A DNA stretch of 10,536 nt from Prevotellaceae bacterium (GTDB lineage Bacteria; Bacteroidota; Bacteroidia; Bacteroidales; UBA932), in contig JAITHX010000048.1 in NCBI GenBank assembly GCA_031279735.1, positions 1 through 10,536 of the forward strand, written 5' to 3'. The translations under genes were made by a program, and so were the position numbers. The notes beneath the pieces are model-generated. The model did no database searches, had not been told where the DNA came from, and saw only the letters and a list, made by a program, of their open reading frames with translations. This document shows positions 1 through 6,419 of the stretch, piece by piece (the stretch's first letter is position 1; the number at the start of each line of letters is the position of its first letter).

Positions 1-252
1 CTGATGTTACGCAGAGTGCGGTTTTTAGCACACAGATGACACAGATTTGACAGATGACACAGATTTGACAGATGACACAGATTTGACAGATGACACAGAT
101 TTGACAGATGACACAGATTTGACAGATGGCACAGATTCGACAGATGACACAGATTCGACAGATTTACACGAATCCCAATCCGCGTAAATCTGTGTCATCG
201 GTCAAATCTGTGTCATCTGTGTGCTAAAAAACCGCACACTGCGTAACATCAG
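1..252. repeat. Fold-back repeat A: long imperfect inverted repeat
   Basis: The left arm (1-66) is the reverse complement of the right arm (186-252) with two mismatches and one single-base gap (five versus six T in the T run). Inside it, a second short palindrome pairs 159-170 with 181-192 (one mismatch) around a 10-nt loop at 171-180, so almost the whole segment can fold back on itself. The left arm is longer because it carries extra copies of an 18-bp tandem unit. The left edge coincides with the window edge, so the element may extend further. No gene is supported here. The same module recurs in the fold-back repeat at 10239-10368. Confidence 0.9.
33..158. repeat. 18-bp tandem repeat, seven copies
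   Basis: Seven head-to-tail copies of CAGATGACACAGATTTGA. Copies 1-5 (33-122) are identical. Copy 6 (123-140) has two changes and copy 7 (141-158) one; both share the ATTCGA ending. The 18-mer is itself two related 9-mers, both beginning CAGAT. The identical copies sit on the outer side and the diverged ones next to the centre of the palindrome. There are no spacers, so this is not a CRISPR array. Confidence 0.95.
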
Positions 253-359
253 TTAAGAATTAAGAATTAAAAATTAAGAATTGCCTGACGGACGCGGGGA
301 GAAATGAACCGTCCGACTTTCCGTCAGGCAATTCTTAATTCTTAATTCTTAATTCTTAA
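253..359. repeat. Fold-back repeat B with heptamer arms
   Basis: The arms 253-292 and 320-359 are reverse complements over 40 nt with one mismatch. Each arm is four heptamers (TTAAGAA on the left, TTCTTAA on the right) plus a unique GC-rich part (TTGCCTGACGGA on the left). The loop at 293-319 contains a GTCCG that could also pair with CGGAC in the left arm. The element starts directly after fold-back repeat A and is followed without a gap by fold-back repeat C. There is no T-run after the stem, so it is not a classic intrinsic terminator. Confidence 0.9.
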
Positions 360-405
360 TTCAAAGTGTCGCCCCTGCGGGGCTTGGCTTACGCGACAAT
401 TTGAA
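360..405. repeat. Fold-back repeat C: short nested hairpin
   Basis: Arms 360-372 and 393-405 (13 nt) are reverse complements with one mismatch. Within them GCCCC-TGC-GGGGC (371-383) can form a second small hairpin that competes for two bases. It is the third inverted repeat in an unbroken series from position 1. Confidence 0.75.
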
Positions 406-453
406 CTTTATCCTTAACGAATCCCGTATAAGTTATTTATTCGACATCCATAG

Positions 454-490
454 CCGCTAACCGCTAGCCGCTAACACCGCTAATTCTTAA
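454..490. repeat. Heptamer array CCGCTAA
   Basis: Three adjacent heptamers CCGCTAA, CCGCTAG, CCGCTAA (454-474), two bases, a fourth CCGCTAA (477-483), and then TTCTTAA (484-490), the heptamer of fold-back repeat B. The array ends about 17 bp before the -7 promoter element of rplM. The same heptamer appears in reverse complement at 9420-9434. Confidence 0.8.
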
Positions 491-506
491 TTTTCAAAAA
501 ACTTAT

Positions 507-514
507 TACCTTTG
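507..514 (+). promoter_or_regulatory. Probable promoter -7 element for the rplM operon
   Basis: TACCTTTG matches the Bacteroidota -7 consensus TAnnTTTG and is followed by a GC pair and then an AT-rich 5' leader of roughly 50 nt before rplM. A good -33 TTTG match is not evident; the T-rich TTAATTTTC around 487-495 is the nearest candidate and lies closer than usual. The call rests on the -7 motif and its position ahead of a ribosomal-protein operon. Confidence 0.65.
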
Positions 515-574
515 CAGTCCATTTTAAATGGATATATATATATTAATTATTAATTAAAAACAAGACAAGGTAAA

Positions 575-1027
575 GTGAACGCTTTAAGTTACAAAACAGT
601 ATCGGCAAACGCATCGACCGTCGAAAAGAAATGGTACGTGATCGATGCCACCGATTTGGTGTTGGGACGCCTTGCATCGCGAATCGCACTGATTCTGCGC
701 GGCAAGAACAAGCCCAGTTTTACCCCTCATGTCGATTGCGGCGACAATGTAATAGTGGTCAACGCGGACAAGATCAGACTGACGGGTAAAAAACGAACAG
801 ACAAGGTGTATGTGCGCCATACCGGTTATCCCGGAGGGCAGCGGTTCACAACTCCGAAAGAGTTGCTGAGCCGCAAACCGTGCGCCGTGGTGGAAGCCGC
901 CGTCAAAGGTATGCTTCCTAAAAACAGACTCGGGTCGAAAATATTCCACAATCTGTATGTTTACGCCCAAAACGAGCATCCGCACGAAGCTCAGCAACCC
1001 GCAACGATTAAGTTGAACGAAATTTAA
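575..1027 (+). CDS. rplM: Large ribosomal subunit protein L13 (uL13)
   Basis: Ribosomal protein L13 binds 23S rRNA early in assembly of the large subunit. The 150-residue protein carries the family core: DATDLVLGRLAS near residues 24-35, the FTPHVDCGDNVIVVNADKI stretch at about 49-67, HTGYPGGQ at 82-89, and the C-terminal signature VKGMLPKNRLG...LYVYA...HPHEAQQP at about 110-142. The start is a GTG codon at 575, chosen because its N-terminus (MNALSYKT) aligns with Bacteroidales L13 proteins, which begin similarly with an LSYKT-type sequence; no in-frame ATG gives a full-length protein. No strong Shine-Dalgarno site is seen. It is the first gene of the rplM-rpsI-rpsB-tsf block and is followed 10 bp later by rpsI. 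Confidence 0.97.
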   Translation: MNALSYKTVSANASTVEKKWYVIDATDLVLGRLASRIALILRGKNKPSFTPHVDCGDNVIVVNADKIRLTGKKRTDKVYVRHTGYPGGQRFTTPKELLSRKPCAVVEAAVKGMLPKNRLGSKIFHNLYVYAQNEHPHEAQQPATIKLNEI

Positions 1028-1037
1028 ACAATTGAAA

Positions 1038-1427
1038 ATGGAAGTAATTAACGCACTTGGAAGAAGAAAGTCGGCTGTTGCCCGCGTTTATGTCTCCGCC
1101 GGAAGCGGCAATATCACTATCAACGGACGCACGCTGGAAAACTATTTTCCGTCGGAAATTCTGCGCTTCGTGGTGAATCAGCCGCTCTCGGTCACCGAAA
1201 ACGAAGGCAAATACGATATTAAGGTCAATCTCAACGGCGGCGGAGTGAAGGGACAAGCCGAAGCTCTCCGACTCGGAATAGCCCGCGCACTCTGCAAAAT
1301 CGACACCGAAGCTTTCCGCGCCACACTGAAACAGCATGGATTCCTCACCCGCGATTCCCGCACGGTGGAACGCAAGAAACCCGGTCGCCCCGGAGCACGC
1401 AAAAGATTCCAATTCAGCAAACGTTGA
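1038..1427 (+). CDS. rpsI: Small ribosomal subunit protein S9 (uS9)
   Basis: Ribosomal protein S9 sits in the head of the 30S subunit, and its basic C-terminal tail reaches the P-site tRNA. The 129-residue protein starts MEVINALGRRKSAVARVYV, has the GGG..GQAEALRLGIARAL segment at residues 67-85, and ends in the family hallmark LTRDSRTVERKKPGR..ARKRFQFSKR. The terminal SKR is complete. An in-frame TTG at 1032 would add two residues, but the ATG at 1038 matches the usual start in this phylum and is preferred. It lies 10 bp after rplM. The 196-bp gap to rpsB is unusually wide for this otherwise compact operon. Confidence 0.97.
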   Translation: MEVINALGRRKSAVARVYVSAGSGNITINGRTLENYFPSEILRFVVNQPLSVTENEGKYDIKVNLNGGGVKGQAEALRLGIARALCKIDTEAFRATLKQHGFLTRDSRTVERKKPGRPGARKRFQFSKR

Positions 1428-1623
1428 ATCGCCGAATTATTGCATGAATTTTATTTCGCACAACGGCAGTTTGAATTATTCGCCCGACATGGTCAACGCA
1501 GTCGGAAATAATGCTCCGTTGCGGAAAATTTCCCCGACCGGATACGCCGCTACGCGGGAAATTGACGAAAAGAGTTATAAAAGAGTTTATACAACAGAAT
1601 ACAAACAGAAATAGAAATTAAAA
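1428..1623 (+). promoter_or_regulatory. Structured gap ahead of rpsB, possible leader RNA
   Basis: This 196-bp gap separates rpsI and rpsB inside one apparent operon. It contains several possible hairpins: CCGAC/GTCGG with flanking TTATT/AATAA at about 1479-1510, TCCG-TTG-CGGA at about 1515-1525, and an 8-bp perfect stem AATTTCCC (1527-1534) with GGGAAATT (1556-1563). There is no T-run, so a terminator is unlikely, and I see no TAnnTTTG promoter. Autogenous control of rpsB-tsf by S2 is known in other bacteria, so a leader is plausible. A 56-codon open frame (1444-1614) also crosses the gap but has no recognisable product. Confidence 0.35.
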
Positions 1624-2505
1624 ATGTCAAGAACAACATTTCAAGACTTACTTGATGCAGGCGTTCACTTCGGACACATGAAAAGAAAGTGGAATCCCAA
1701 GATGGCTCCCTATATCTTCATGGAAAAAAACGGAATACACATAATCGACCTGTACAAGACCGTCGTTAAAATCGACGAAGCAGCAAAAGTGCTCCACGGC
1801 ATAGCTCGTTCGGGGCGCAAAATCCTGTTCGTGGCAACGAAAAAACAGGCAAAGGATATTGTCTCCGAAAAAGTTAAAGCAGTAGGGATGCCATACGTCA
1901 CCGAACGCTGGCCCGGAGGCATGCTTACCAATTTCCCCACGATACGCAAAGCGGTCAAAAAGATGAACTCCATCGACAGAATGTTGACCGACGGAACTTT
2001 CGACACTCTCTCGAAACGCGAACGACTGCAAATCTCGCGTCAAAGAGCCAAACTGGAAAAAAACCTCGGTTCGATAGCCGACCTCTCCAGAATACCCGGC
2101 GCCCTTTTTATCGTTGACATCCAGAAGGAAGCCAACGCCGTAAAGGAAGCTAAACGTTTGAACATCCCCATCATCGCAATGGTCGATACTTGTTGCGATC
2201 CCACCGACATCGACTATGTTATCCCCGCAAACGACGATGCCGCCAAATCCATCGACCTCATCACCGAAATCATGTGCAACGCCGTGTTCGAGGGACTGAA
2301 CGAAAGGAAAATGGAAAAGGAAAAGGATGCTCCCGCAAAACCCGAAGCAGGCGAAGATGCCCCCGTACGCAAAATGAGAGCGCGCAAGGCAAGACGCGAC
2401 GACCGACGAGATGATAGACGCGATGACCGACGCGACGACCGACGGGATGACCGACGCGACGACAGACGGGACGACAGACGACAACAACCGCAATCAAACT
2501 CATAA
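1624..2505 (+). CDS. rpsB: Small ribosomal subunit protein S2 (uS2) with RRDD-repeat tail
   Basis: Ribosomal protein S2 joins the 30S subunit late and contacts S1 and 16S rRNA. Residues 1-225 are a typical S2 body: LLDAGVHFGHMKRKWNPKM near the start, FVATKKQA at 69-76, RWPGGMLTNF at 95-104, PGALFIVD at 158-165, NIPIIAMVDTCCDP at 180-193, and IPANDDAAKSIDLI at 200-213. A charged linker (226-256) follows. The C-terminal tail is unusual: seven perfect RRDD units plus a final RR at residues 257-286, then QQPQSNS. The protein is 293 residues, longer than the roughly 230-280 usual for S2. The start ATG is preceded by an A-rich stretch. tsf follows 27 bp downstream, the common rpsB-tsf pairing. Confidence 0.97.
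   Translation: MSRTTFQDLLDAGVHFGHMKRKWNPKMAPYIFMEKNGIHIIDLYKTVVKIDEAAKVLHGIARSGRKILFVATKKQAKDIVSEKVKAVGMPYVTERWPGGMLTNFPTIRKAVKKMNSIDRMLTDGTFDTLSKRERLQISRQRAKLEKNLGSIADLSRIPGALFIVDIQKEANAVKEAKRLNIPIIAMVDTCCDPTDIDYVIPANDDAAKSIDLITEIMCNAVFEGLNERKMEKEKDAPAKPEAGEDAPVRKMRARKARRDDRRDDRRDDRRDDRRDDRRDDRRDDRRQQPQSNS
2392..2481 (+). repeat. 12-bp coding repeat (RRDD) in rpsB
   Basis: Seven and a half 12-bp units encode Arg-Arg-Asp-Asp repeats. Units differ from one another almost only at synonymous positions: Arg as AGA, CGA, CGC or CGG and Asp as GAC or GAT. The protein repeat is nonetheless perfect. Confidence 0.95.
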
Positions 2506-2532
2506 AAAACATAAAAGAATATTCATATAAAT

Positions 2533-3360
2533 ATGGCAGCAATAACAGCAGCTGACGTTGCAAAACTGAGAAAAATGACCGGAGCCGGAATGATGGACTG
2601 TAAAAACGCCCTCTCCGAAGCCGACGGAAATTTTGAACGCGCAGGCGAAATAATTCGCGAAAAAGGCAAACTCGTCGCGGCAAAACGCGCCGACCGCGAA
2701 ACTACCGAAGGCGCAGTCATGGCGCGGGTGGCATCCTGCGGCAAGGCGGGCGTAATCGTGGCGCTCGGATGCGAAACCGACTTCGTAGCCAAAACGGACG
2801 AGTTCAAATCCTTGTCGGCGAAAATCGCGGAAGCGGCTTCTTCTTCCGTGCCGAAGGACAGGGAAACGCTGGAATCCATAGTCGTTGACGGCTCTACCAT
2901 AGCGCAGCTGATAAGCGACCAAACCGGAAAAAGCGGCGAAAAACATGTGATAGCCGCCTGTGAAACAATCGCCGGCGAATATCTCGCAACTTATGTTCAC
3001 ATGAACAATAAACTCGCTACGGCGGTGGCTTTCAACAAGGAAATTCCCGTCGAAGCGGCAAAGGACATCGCTATGCAGGTAGCCGCGATGAATCCGGTTT
3101 CGGTGAGCAGGGTTGAATGTCCGCCCGCGATAGTGGAACGCGAAATGCAAATAGGCAGAGAACAGGCTCGCCTCGAAAACAAACCCGAAAACATGATAGA
3201 CAGAATCGCGGAGGGCAAATTGACCAAGTTTTTCAAGGACAGCACTCTCCTCGAACAGGATTTTATTAAGGACGCGAAAATTTCGGTGGCTCAATACTTG
3301 AAAAGTATCGACCCCGACGCTTCCGTCACCGGATTTATCCGATTTTCGTTTTCGGATTAA
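2533..3360 (+). CDS. tsf: Translation elongation factor Ts
   Basis: EF-Ts is the cytosolic nucleotide-exchange factor that releases GDP from EF-Tu. The 275-residue protein has the N-terminal UBA-like domain (VAKLRKMTGAGMMDCKNAL, residues 9-27), which docks on EF-Tu, and the core signature ETDFVAKTDEF at 81-91, where the Asp-Phe pair disturbs the Mg2+ site of EF-Tu. The coiled region and C-terminal module (IDRIAEGKL.KF..ST.LEQ.FIKD) are complete, so it is full length. It is the last gene of the translation block and is followed by an intrinsic terminator 71 bp downstream. The start ATG gives the usual MAxITAADV N-terminus. Confidence 0.97.
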   Translation: MAAITAADVAKLRKMTGAGMMDCKNALSEADGNFERAGEIIREKGKLVAAKRADRETTEGAVMARVASCGKAGVIVALGCETDFVAKTDEFKSLSAKIAEAASSSVPKDRETLESIVVDGSTIAQLISDQTGKSGEKHVIAACETIAGEYLATYVHMNNKLATAVAFNKEIPVEAAKDIAMQVAAMNPVSVSRVECPPAIVEREMQIGREQARLENKPENMIDRIAEGKLTKFFKDSTLLEQDFIKDAKISVAQYLKSIDPDASVTGFIRFSFSD

Positions 3361-3430
3361 ACCGAGCGCGATTATAAAGCGGTTATAAAGTTGACTTGAG
3401 ACGCAAGCAGTTTTACAAATACAAAAGAGG

Positions 3431-3462
3431 ACAACGGGAACTTATGTTTCCGTTGTTTTTTT
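3431..3462 (+). terminator. Rho-independent terminator after tsf
   Basis: The stem ACAACGGGAAC (3431-3441) pairs with GTTTCCGTTGT (3446-3456) through a TTAT loop, with one G-U pair and no other mismatch. A run of T (3456-3462) follows at once. The position after tsf and before the cysS promoter fits the end of the ribosomal operon. Confidence 0.9.
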
Positions 3463-3481
3463 ATAATTCATAATTAAGAAA

Positions 3482-3489
3482 TATCTTTG
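3482..3489 (+). promoter_or_regulatory. Probable promoter -7 element for cysS
   Basis: TATCTTTG fits the Bacteroidota TAnnTTTG consensus and lies 23 bp before the cysS ATG, just after the terminator. The -33 region is not clear; a TTG at 3453-3455 lies within the terminator stem and is probably too far away. This promoter may serve the whole cysS to RNA methyltransferase run, since no other promoter-like site is seen downstream. Confidence 0.6.
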
Positions 3490-3512
3490 CGTCCGTTTTC
3501 TAAACGATTATT

Positions 3513-5006
3513 ATGGTTGAATTATATTTATACAACACCCTGTCCGGCAAAAAGGAGCTGTTCGAGCCTGCAAAGGCGCCCAATGCGGGCATGTATGTGT
3601 GCGGACCTACTGTTTACGGCGAGCCGCATCTCGGACATGCGCGCTCCGCGATTACGTTCGATCTGCTGTTTCGCTATCTGAGGTTTTCGGGCTATAAGGT
3701 TCGATATGTGCGCAATATTACCGACGTGGGGCATCTGGAAAACGACGCCGACGACGGCAGGGACAAAATCGCCGAAAAGGCGCGGCTGGAACAGCTGGAA
3801 CCGATGGAAATAGCTCTCCTTTACGCCGACAAGTACCGCTATGCAACCGATAGGCTCAATGTTCTGCGTCCGAGCATCGAGCCTCTGGCTTCGGGACATA
3901 TACTGGAACAGATAGAATTGACGGAGAAGATACTCGACAGCGGCTACGCTTACGTGTCGGACGGTTCGGTTTACTTCGATGTGGTGAAATATGCCGAAAC
4001 GCATGACTACGGGAAACTTTCGGGCAGAATCCTCGACGACTTGCGGTGCAATTCGCGGGAACTCGAAGGGGGCGCGGACAAGAGGTCGCCTTTCGATTTC
4101 GCTCTCTGGAAAAAAGCTGCTCCGGAACATATCATGCGCTGGAACTCGCCGTGGAGCGACGGGTTTCCGGGCTGGCATCTGGAATGTTCGGCAATGAGCA
4201 AAAAGTATCTCGGCGACGGATTCGACATTCACGGCGGGGGAATGGACCTGCTTTTTCCTCACCACGAGTGCGAAATGGCGCAAAACGCCGCCGCCGGAGC
4301 GCCTTCGGCAAGGTATTGGGTACACAACAACATGATTACCGTCGATGGCAGAAAGATGGGCAAGTCGCTGGGCAATTTCATCACTCTCGACCAGCTGTTC
4401 GAGGGTTCGCATCCGTCGGTAGCGCAGGCATACAGTCCGATGACTCTGCGTTTCTTCATCCTTCAGGCGCACTACCGGAGCACTCTGGATTTCTCGAACG
4501 ATGCGCTTAAGGCAGCCGAAAAGGGTCTTAACCGTCTGCTCAGGGCTTACGACGCGCTGAACTCGCTGAAACCGTCGCGTTCGTCGAGCTTCGATGTGGC
4601 AGAACTGGAGCGAAAGTGTTTCGAGGCGATGAACGACGACCTCAACAGTCCCGTCGCCATTTCCGTTCTGTTCGACGGCGCGCGCGCCGTCAATTCGGCT
4701 TGCGAAGGCAGGGAATCTCTCTCGGCGAAGGATATCGAGGGGTTGAAGAAACTGTACTCTTCCCTGCTGTTCGACATACTTGGATTGAAGGCGGGATTAA
4801 AAACAGAGGAGCAAGGCTCGTCGTCCGAGCTGACCGAAGGATTGGTGAACCTCATTCTGACGCTTCGTCGAAACGCGAAGGCTGGCGGAGATTTCGCCGC
4901 TTCGGACAGGATCAGGGAGGAACTGAAGCAATTGGGCATAGTCGTCAAGGACACTAAGGACGGCGCCTCGTGGGAATACGGATTGAAAACAGATTCCGCA
5001 GACTAA
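3513..5006 (+). CDS. cysS: Cysteinyl-tRNA synthetase
   Basis: This class I aminoacyl-tRNA synthetase charges tRNA-Cys with cysteine. The 497-residue length fits the family. The class I HIGH motif appears as HLGH (residues 39-42) within CGPTVYGEPHLGHARSA, and the KMSKS loop as KMGKS (281-285). The four zinc ligands that select cysteine are visible: C30, C225, H250 and E254, with the C-H-E spacing of the E. coli enzyme. FDIHGGGMDLLFPHHECE (237-254) is a further family signature. The C-terminal helical anticodon-binding part is present (DAL to WEYG). It is the first gene after the terminator and promoter, and purE starts 24 bp downstream, so the two are probably cotranscribed. Confidence 0.97.
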   Translation: MVELYLYNTLSGKKELFEPAKAPNAGMYVCGPTVYGEPHLGHARSAITFDLLFRYLRFSGYKVRYVRNITDVGHLENDADDGRDKIAEKARLEQLEPMEIALLYADKYRYATDRLNVLRPSIEPLASGHILEQIELTEKILDSGYAYVSDGSVYFDVVKYAETHDYGKLSGRILDDLRCNSRELEGGADKRSPFDFALWKKAAPEHIMRWNSPWSDGFPGWHLECSAMSKKYLGDGFDIHGGGMDLLFPHHECEMAQNAAAGAPSARYWVHNNMITVDGRKMGKSLGNFITLDQLFEGSHPSVAQAYSPMTLRFFILQAHYRSTLDFSNDALKAAEKGLNRLLRAYDALNSLKPSRSSSFDVAELERKCFEAMNDDLNSPVAISVLFDGARAVNSACEGRESLSAKDIEGLKKLYSSLLFDILGLKAGLKTEEQGSSSELTEGLVNLILTLRRNAKAGGDFAASDRIREELKQLGIVVKDTKDGASWEYGLKTDSAD

Positions 5007-5030
5007 AGCGGACAAATATCTCTCATCACA

Positions 5031-5528
5031 ATGTCAAAAGTAAGTATAGTTATGGGCAGCGTTTCAGACTTGAAAGTAATGGAAAACGCCGCTATTTTTC
5101 TGGACGAAATGAACATCGCGTTCGAGATTAACGCTCTGTCGGCTCATCGCTCGCCGCGTCAAGTCGTCGAGTATGCGGAAGGGCTTGAGGCGCGGGCTGT
5201 CAAAGTGGTTATTGCAGGAGCGGGCGGGGCGGCGCATCTGCCCGGAATAATCGCCGCCGTCACTCCGCTGCCGGTCATAGGCGTGCCTATCAAATCGTCG
5301 AACTCAATAGACGGATGGGATTCCATCCTATCGATACTCCAGATGCCTTCCGGCATTCCCGTGGCTACCGTCGCTCTCGACGGGGCGCGCAACGCGGCGA
5401 TTCTCGCCGTTCAGATTCTCGCCCTGAGCGACGAGGAGACGATGCGCAGGTTCAGAGCGTTCAAGACAGGTCTGGCGCGAAAGGTGACGGAAGCCAACGA
5501 GGAACTCCGTAAATTCAGGCAGAAATGA
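5031..5528 (+). CDS. purE: N5-carboxyaminoimidazole ribonucleotide mutase (class I PurE)
   Basis: PurE moves the carboxyl group of N5-CAIR to C4 to give CAIR in de novo purine synthesis. The 165-residue length and motifs match class I enzymes: GSVSD (9-13) for the phosphate, SAHRSP (37-42) with the catalytic histidine, GAGGAAHLPG (63-72), and IGVPIKSS...LSILQMPSGIPV (83-111). NAAILA (121-126) is also typical. It follows cysS by 24 bp. Its TGA stop overlaps the ATG of the next gene (ATGA at 5525-5528), which links it to the ABC genes by probable translational coupling although the functions are unrelated. No purK is present in the window. Confidence 0.96.
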   Translation: MSKVSIVMGSVSDLKVMENAAIFLDEMNIAFEINALSAHRSPRQVVEYAEGLEARAVKVVIAGAGGAAHLPGIIAAVTPLPVIGVPIKSSNSIDGWDSILSILQMPSGIPVATVALDGARNAAILAVQILALSDEETMRRFRAFKTGLARKVTEANEELRKFRQK

Positions 5529-6415
5529 ATCCGGACATGCCCGTGATAGAATGTCGGAACATCACTCATTACTACGGTAATCGACTGATTTACGAAAATC
5601 TGAGCTTCGAGGTGCAGCCAGGGAAGATTCTCGGTCTGCTGGGCAAGAACGGAACGGGAAAAACCACCGTCATCAACATCCTGAACGGCTATCTGAAACC
5701 TCGTTCGGGCGTTTGCCGTCTCTTCGGCGAAGAGATGGACAGGCTTTCGCCCGCAACCAAAGGACGGGTGGGACTGCTTCTCGAAGGTCACGTCCAGCAC
5801 GCCTATTTCAATGTCCGCCAGATCGAACGCTACTACAGCCGCTTCTTTCCGCGATGGAACGCGGGGGCTTATTTCGGTCTTATCGACAGGCTGAAGATTG
5901 CGCCCTCGCAGAAGATTTCGACCATGTCCTGCGGGCAGCGTTCGCAAGTTGCTCTCGGACTGCTTTTCGCTCAGGATCCCGACCTGCTGATTCTCGACGA
6001 CTTTTCGATGGGACTCGATCCGGGCTATCGCCGTCTGTTCGTCGAATATCTGCGCGAGTATGCTGCGGAAGGGGGCAAGACGGTTTTTCTCACCTCGCAC
6101 ATCATTCAGGACATGGAACGTCTGATAGACGACTGCATGATTCTCGACTACGGCAGAATACTCCTCCACGAACCGACGTCGCGCATACTCGACCGTTTCG
6201 GACGCTTCACCTTCGCCTCCAATGCCGAGGACTTCCCCGCGAATCCCGTTCTGTGGAACACCGCAAGGGTTGGATCCCGCTGGGAAACTTACTCTTTCGC
6301 CTCGCCGGAGGAAGTGAGGGAGGCGCTCGCGGCAAACGGCGCCGAAATACTCGCGCTGAACCGCGAAACGCTTTCGCTCGAGGACGCTTTCATAGGACTC
6401 ACCGGAAAATATTAA
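5525..6415 (+). CDS. ABC transporter ATP-binding protein, atypical catalytic motifs
   Basis: This is a cytoplasmic ATPase subunit expected to drive the permease encoded 4 bp downstream. The 296-residue protein has a Walker A GKNGTGKTT (40-48), a Q-loop region at about 83-90, an ABC signature written MSCGQ (134-138) instead of the usual LSGGQ, a Walker B LLILDD (154-159) and a switch histidine in TSH (190-192). The residue after the Walker B aspartate, normally the catalytic glutamate, is D159. Beyond about residue 215 comes a C-terminal domain of roughly 80 residues with no motif I recognise. Single-NBD exporters of the ABC-2 kind (CcmA, NosF, YtrB type) share the general layout. The substrate is unknown. 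The start overlaps the purE stop. Confidence 0.9.
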   Translation: MNPDMPVIECRNITHYYGNRLIYENLSFEVQPGKILGLLGKNGTGKTTVINILNGYLKPRSGVCRLFGEEMDRLSPATKGRVGLLLEGHVQHAYFNVRQIERYYSRFFPRWNAGAYFGLIDRLKIAPSQKISTMSCGQRSQVALGLLFAQDPDLLILDDFSMGLDPGYRRLFVEYLREYAAEGGKTVFLTSHIIQDMERLIDDCMILDYGRILLHEPTSRILDRFGRFTFASNAEDFPANPVLWNTARVGSRWETYSFASPEEVREALAANGAEILALNRETLSLEDAFIGLTGKY

Positions 6416-6419
6416 CACA

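Noticed and set aside
33..158. CRISPR array
   Set aside because: The units are directly adjacent, with no spacers, and no cas genes are in the window.
1..190. Open frame through the 18-bp tandem array, reading as repeats of TDDTDL
   Set aside because: It has no start codon after an in-frame TAG at 26-28, ends at a TAA near 185-187, and is explained by an 18-bp repeat length that is a multiple of three.
1444..1614. 56-codon small gene between rpsI and rpsB
   Set aside because: No recognisable domain or signal, no ribosome-binding context, and the frame extends back into rpsI in the wrong register. Kept only as an alternative to the leader idea.
1648..2493. 281-codon frame on the - strand opposite rpsB
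   Set aside because: It is the antisense shadow of a well-supported ribosomal gene, and its V/S-rich end is the complement of the RRDD repeats.
5411..6418. 335-codon frame on the - strand opposite the ABC ATPase
   Set aside because: It is a mirror of the codon bias of the ATPase gene, which has clear Walker motifs; the translation has no recognisable domain.
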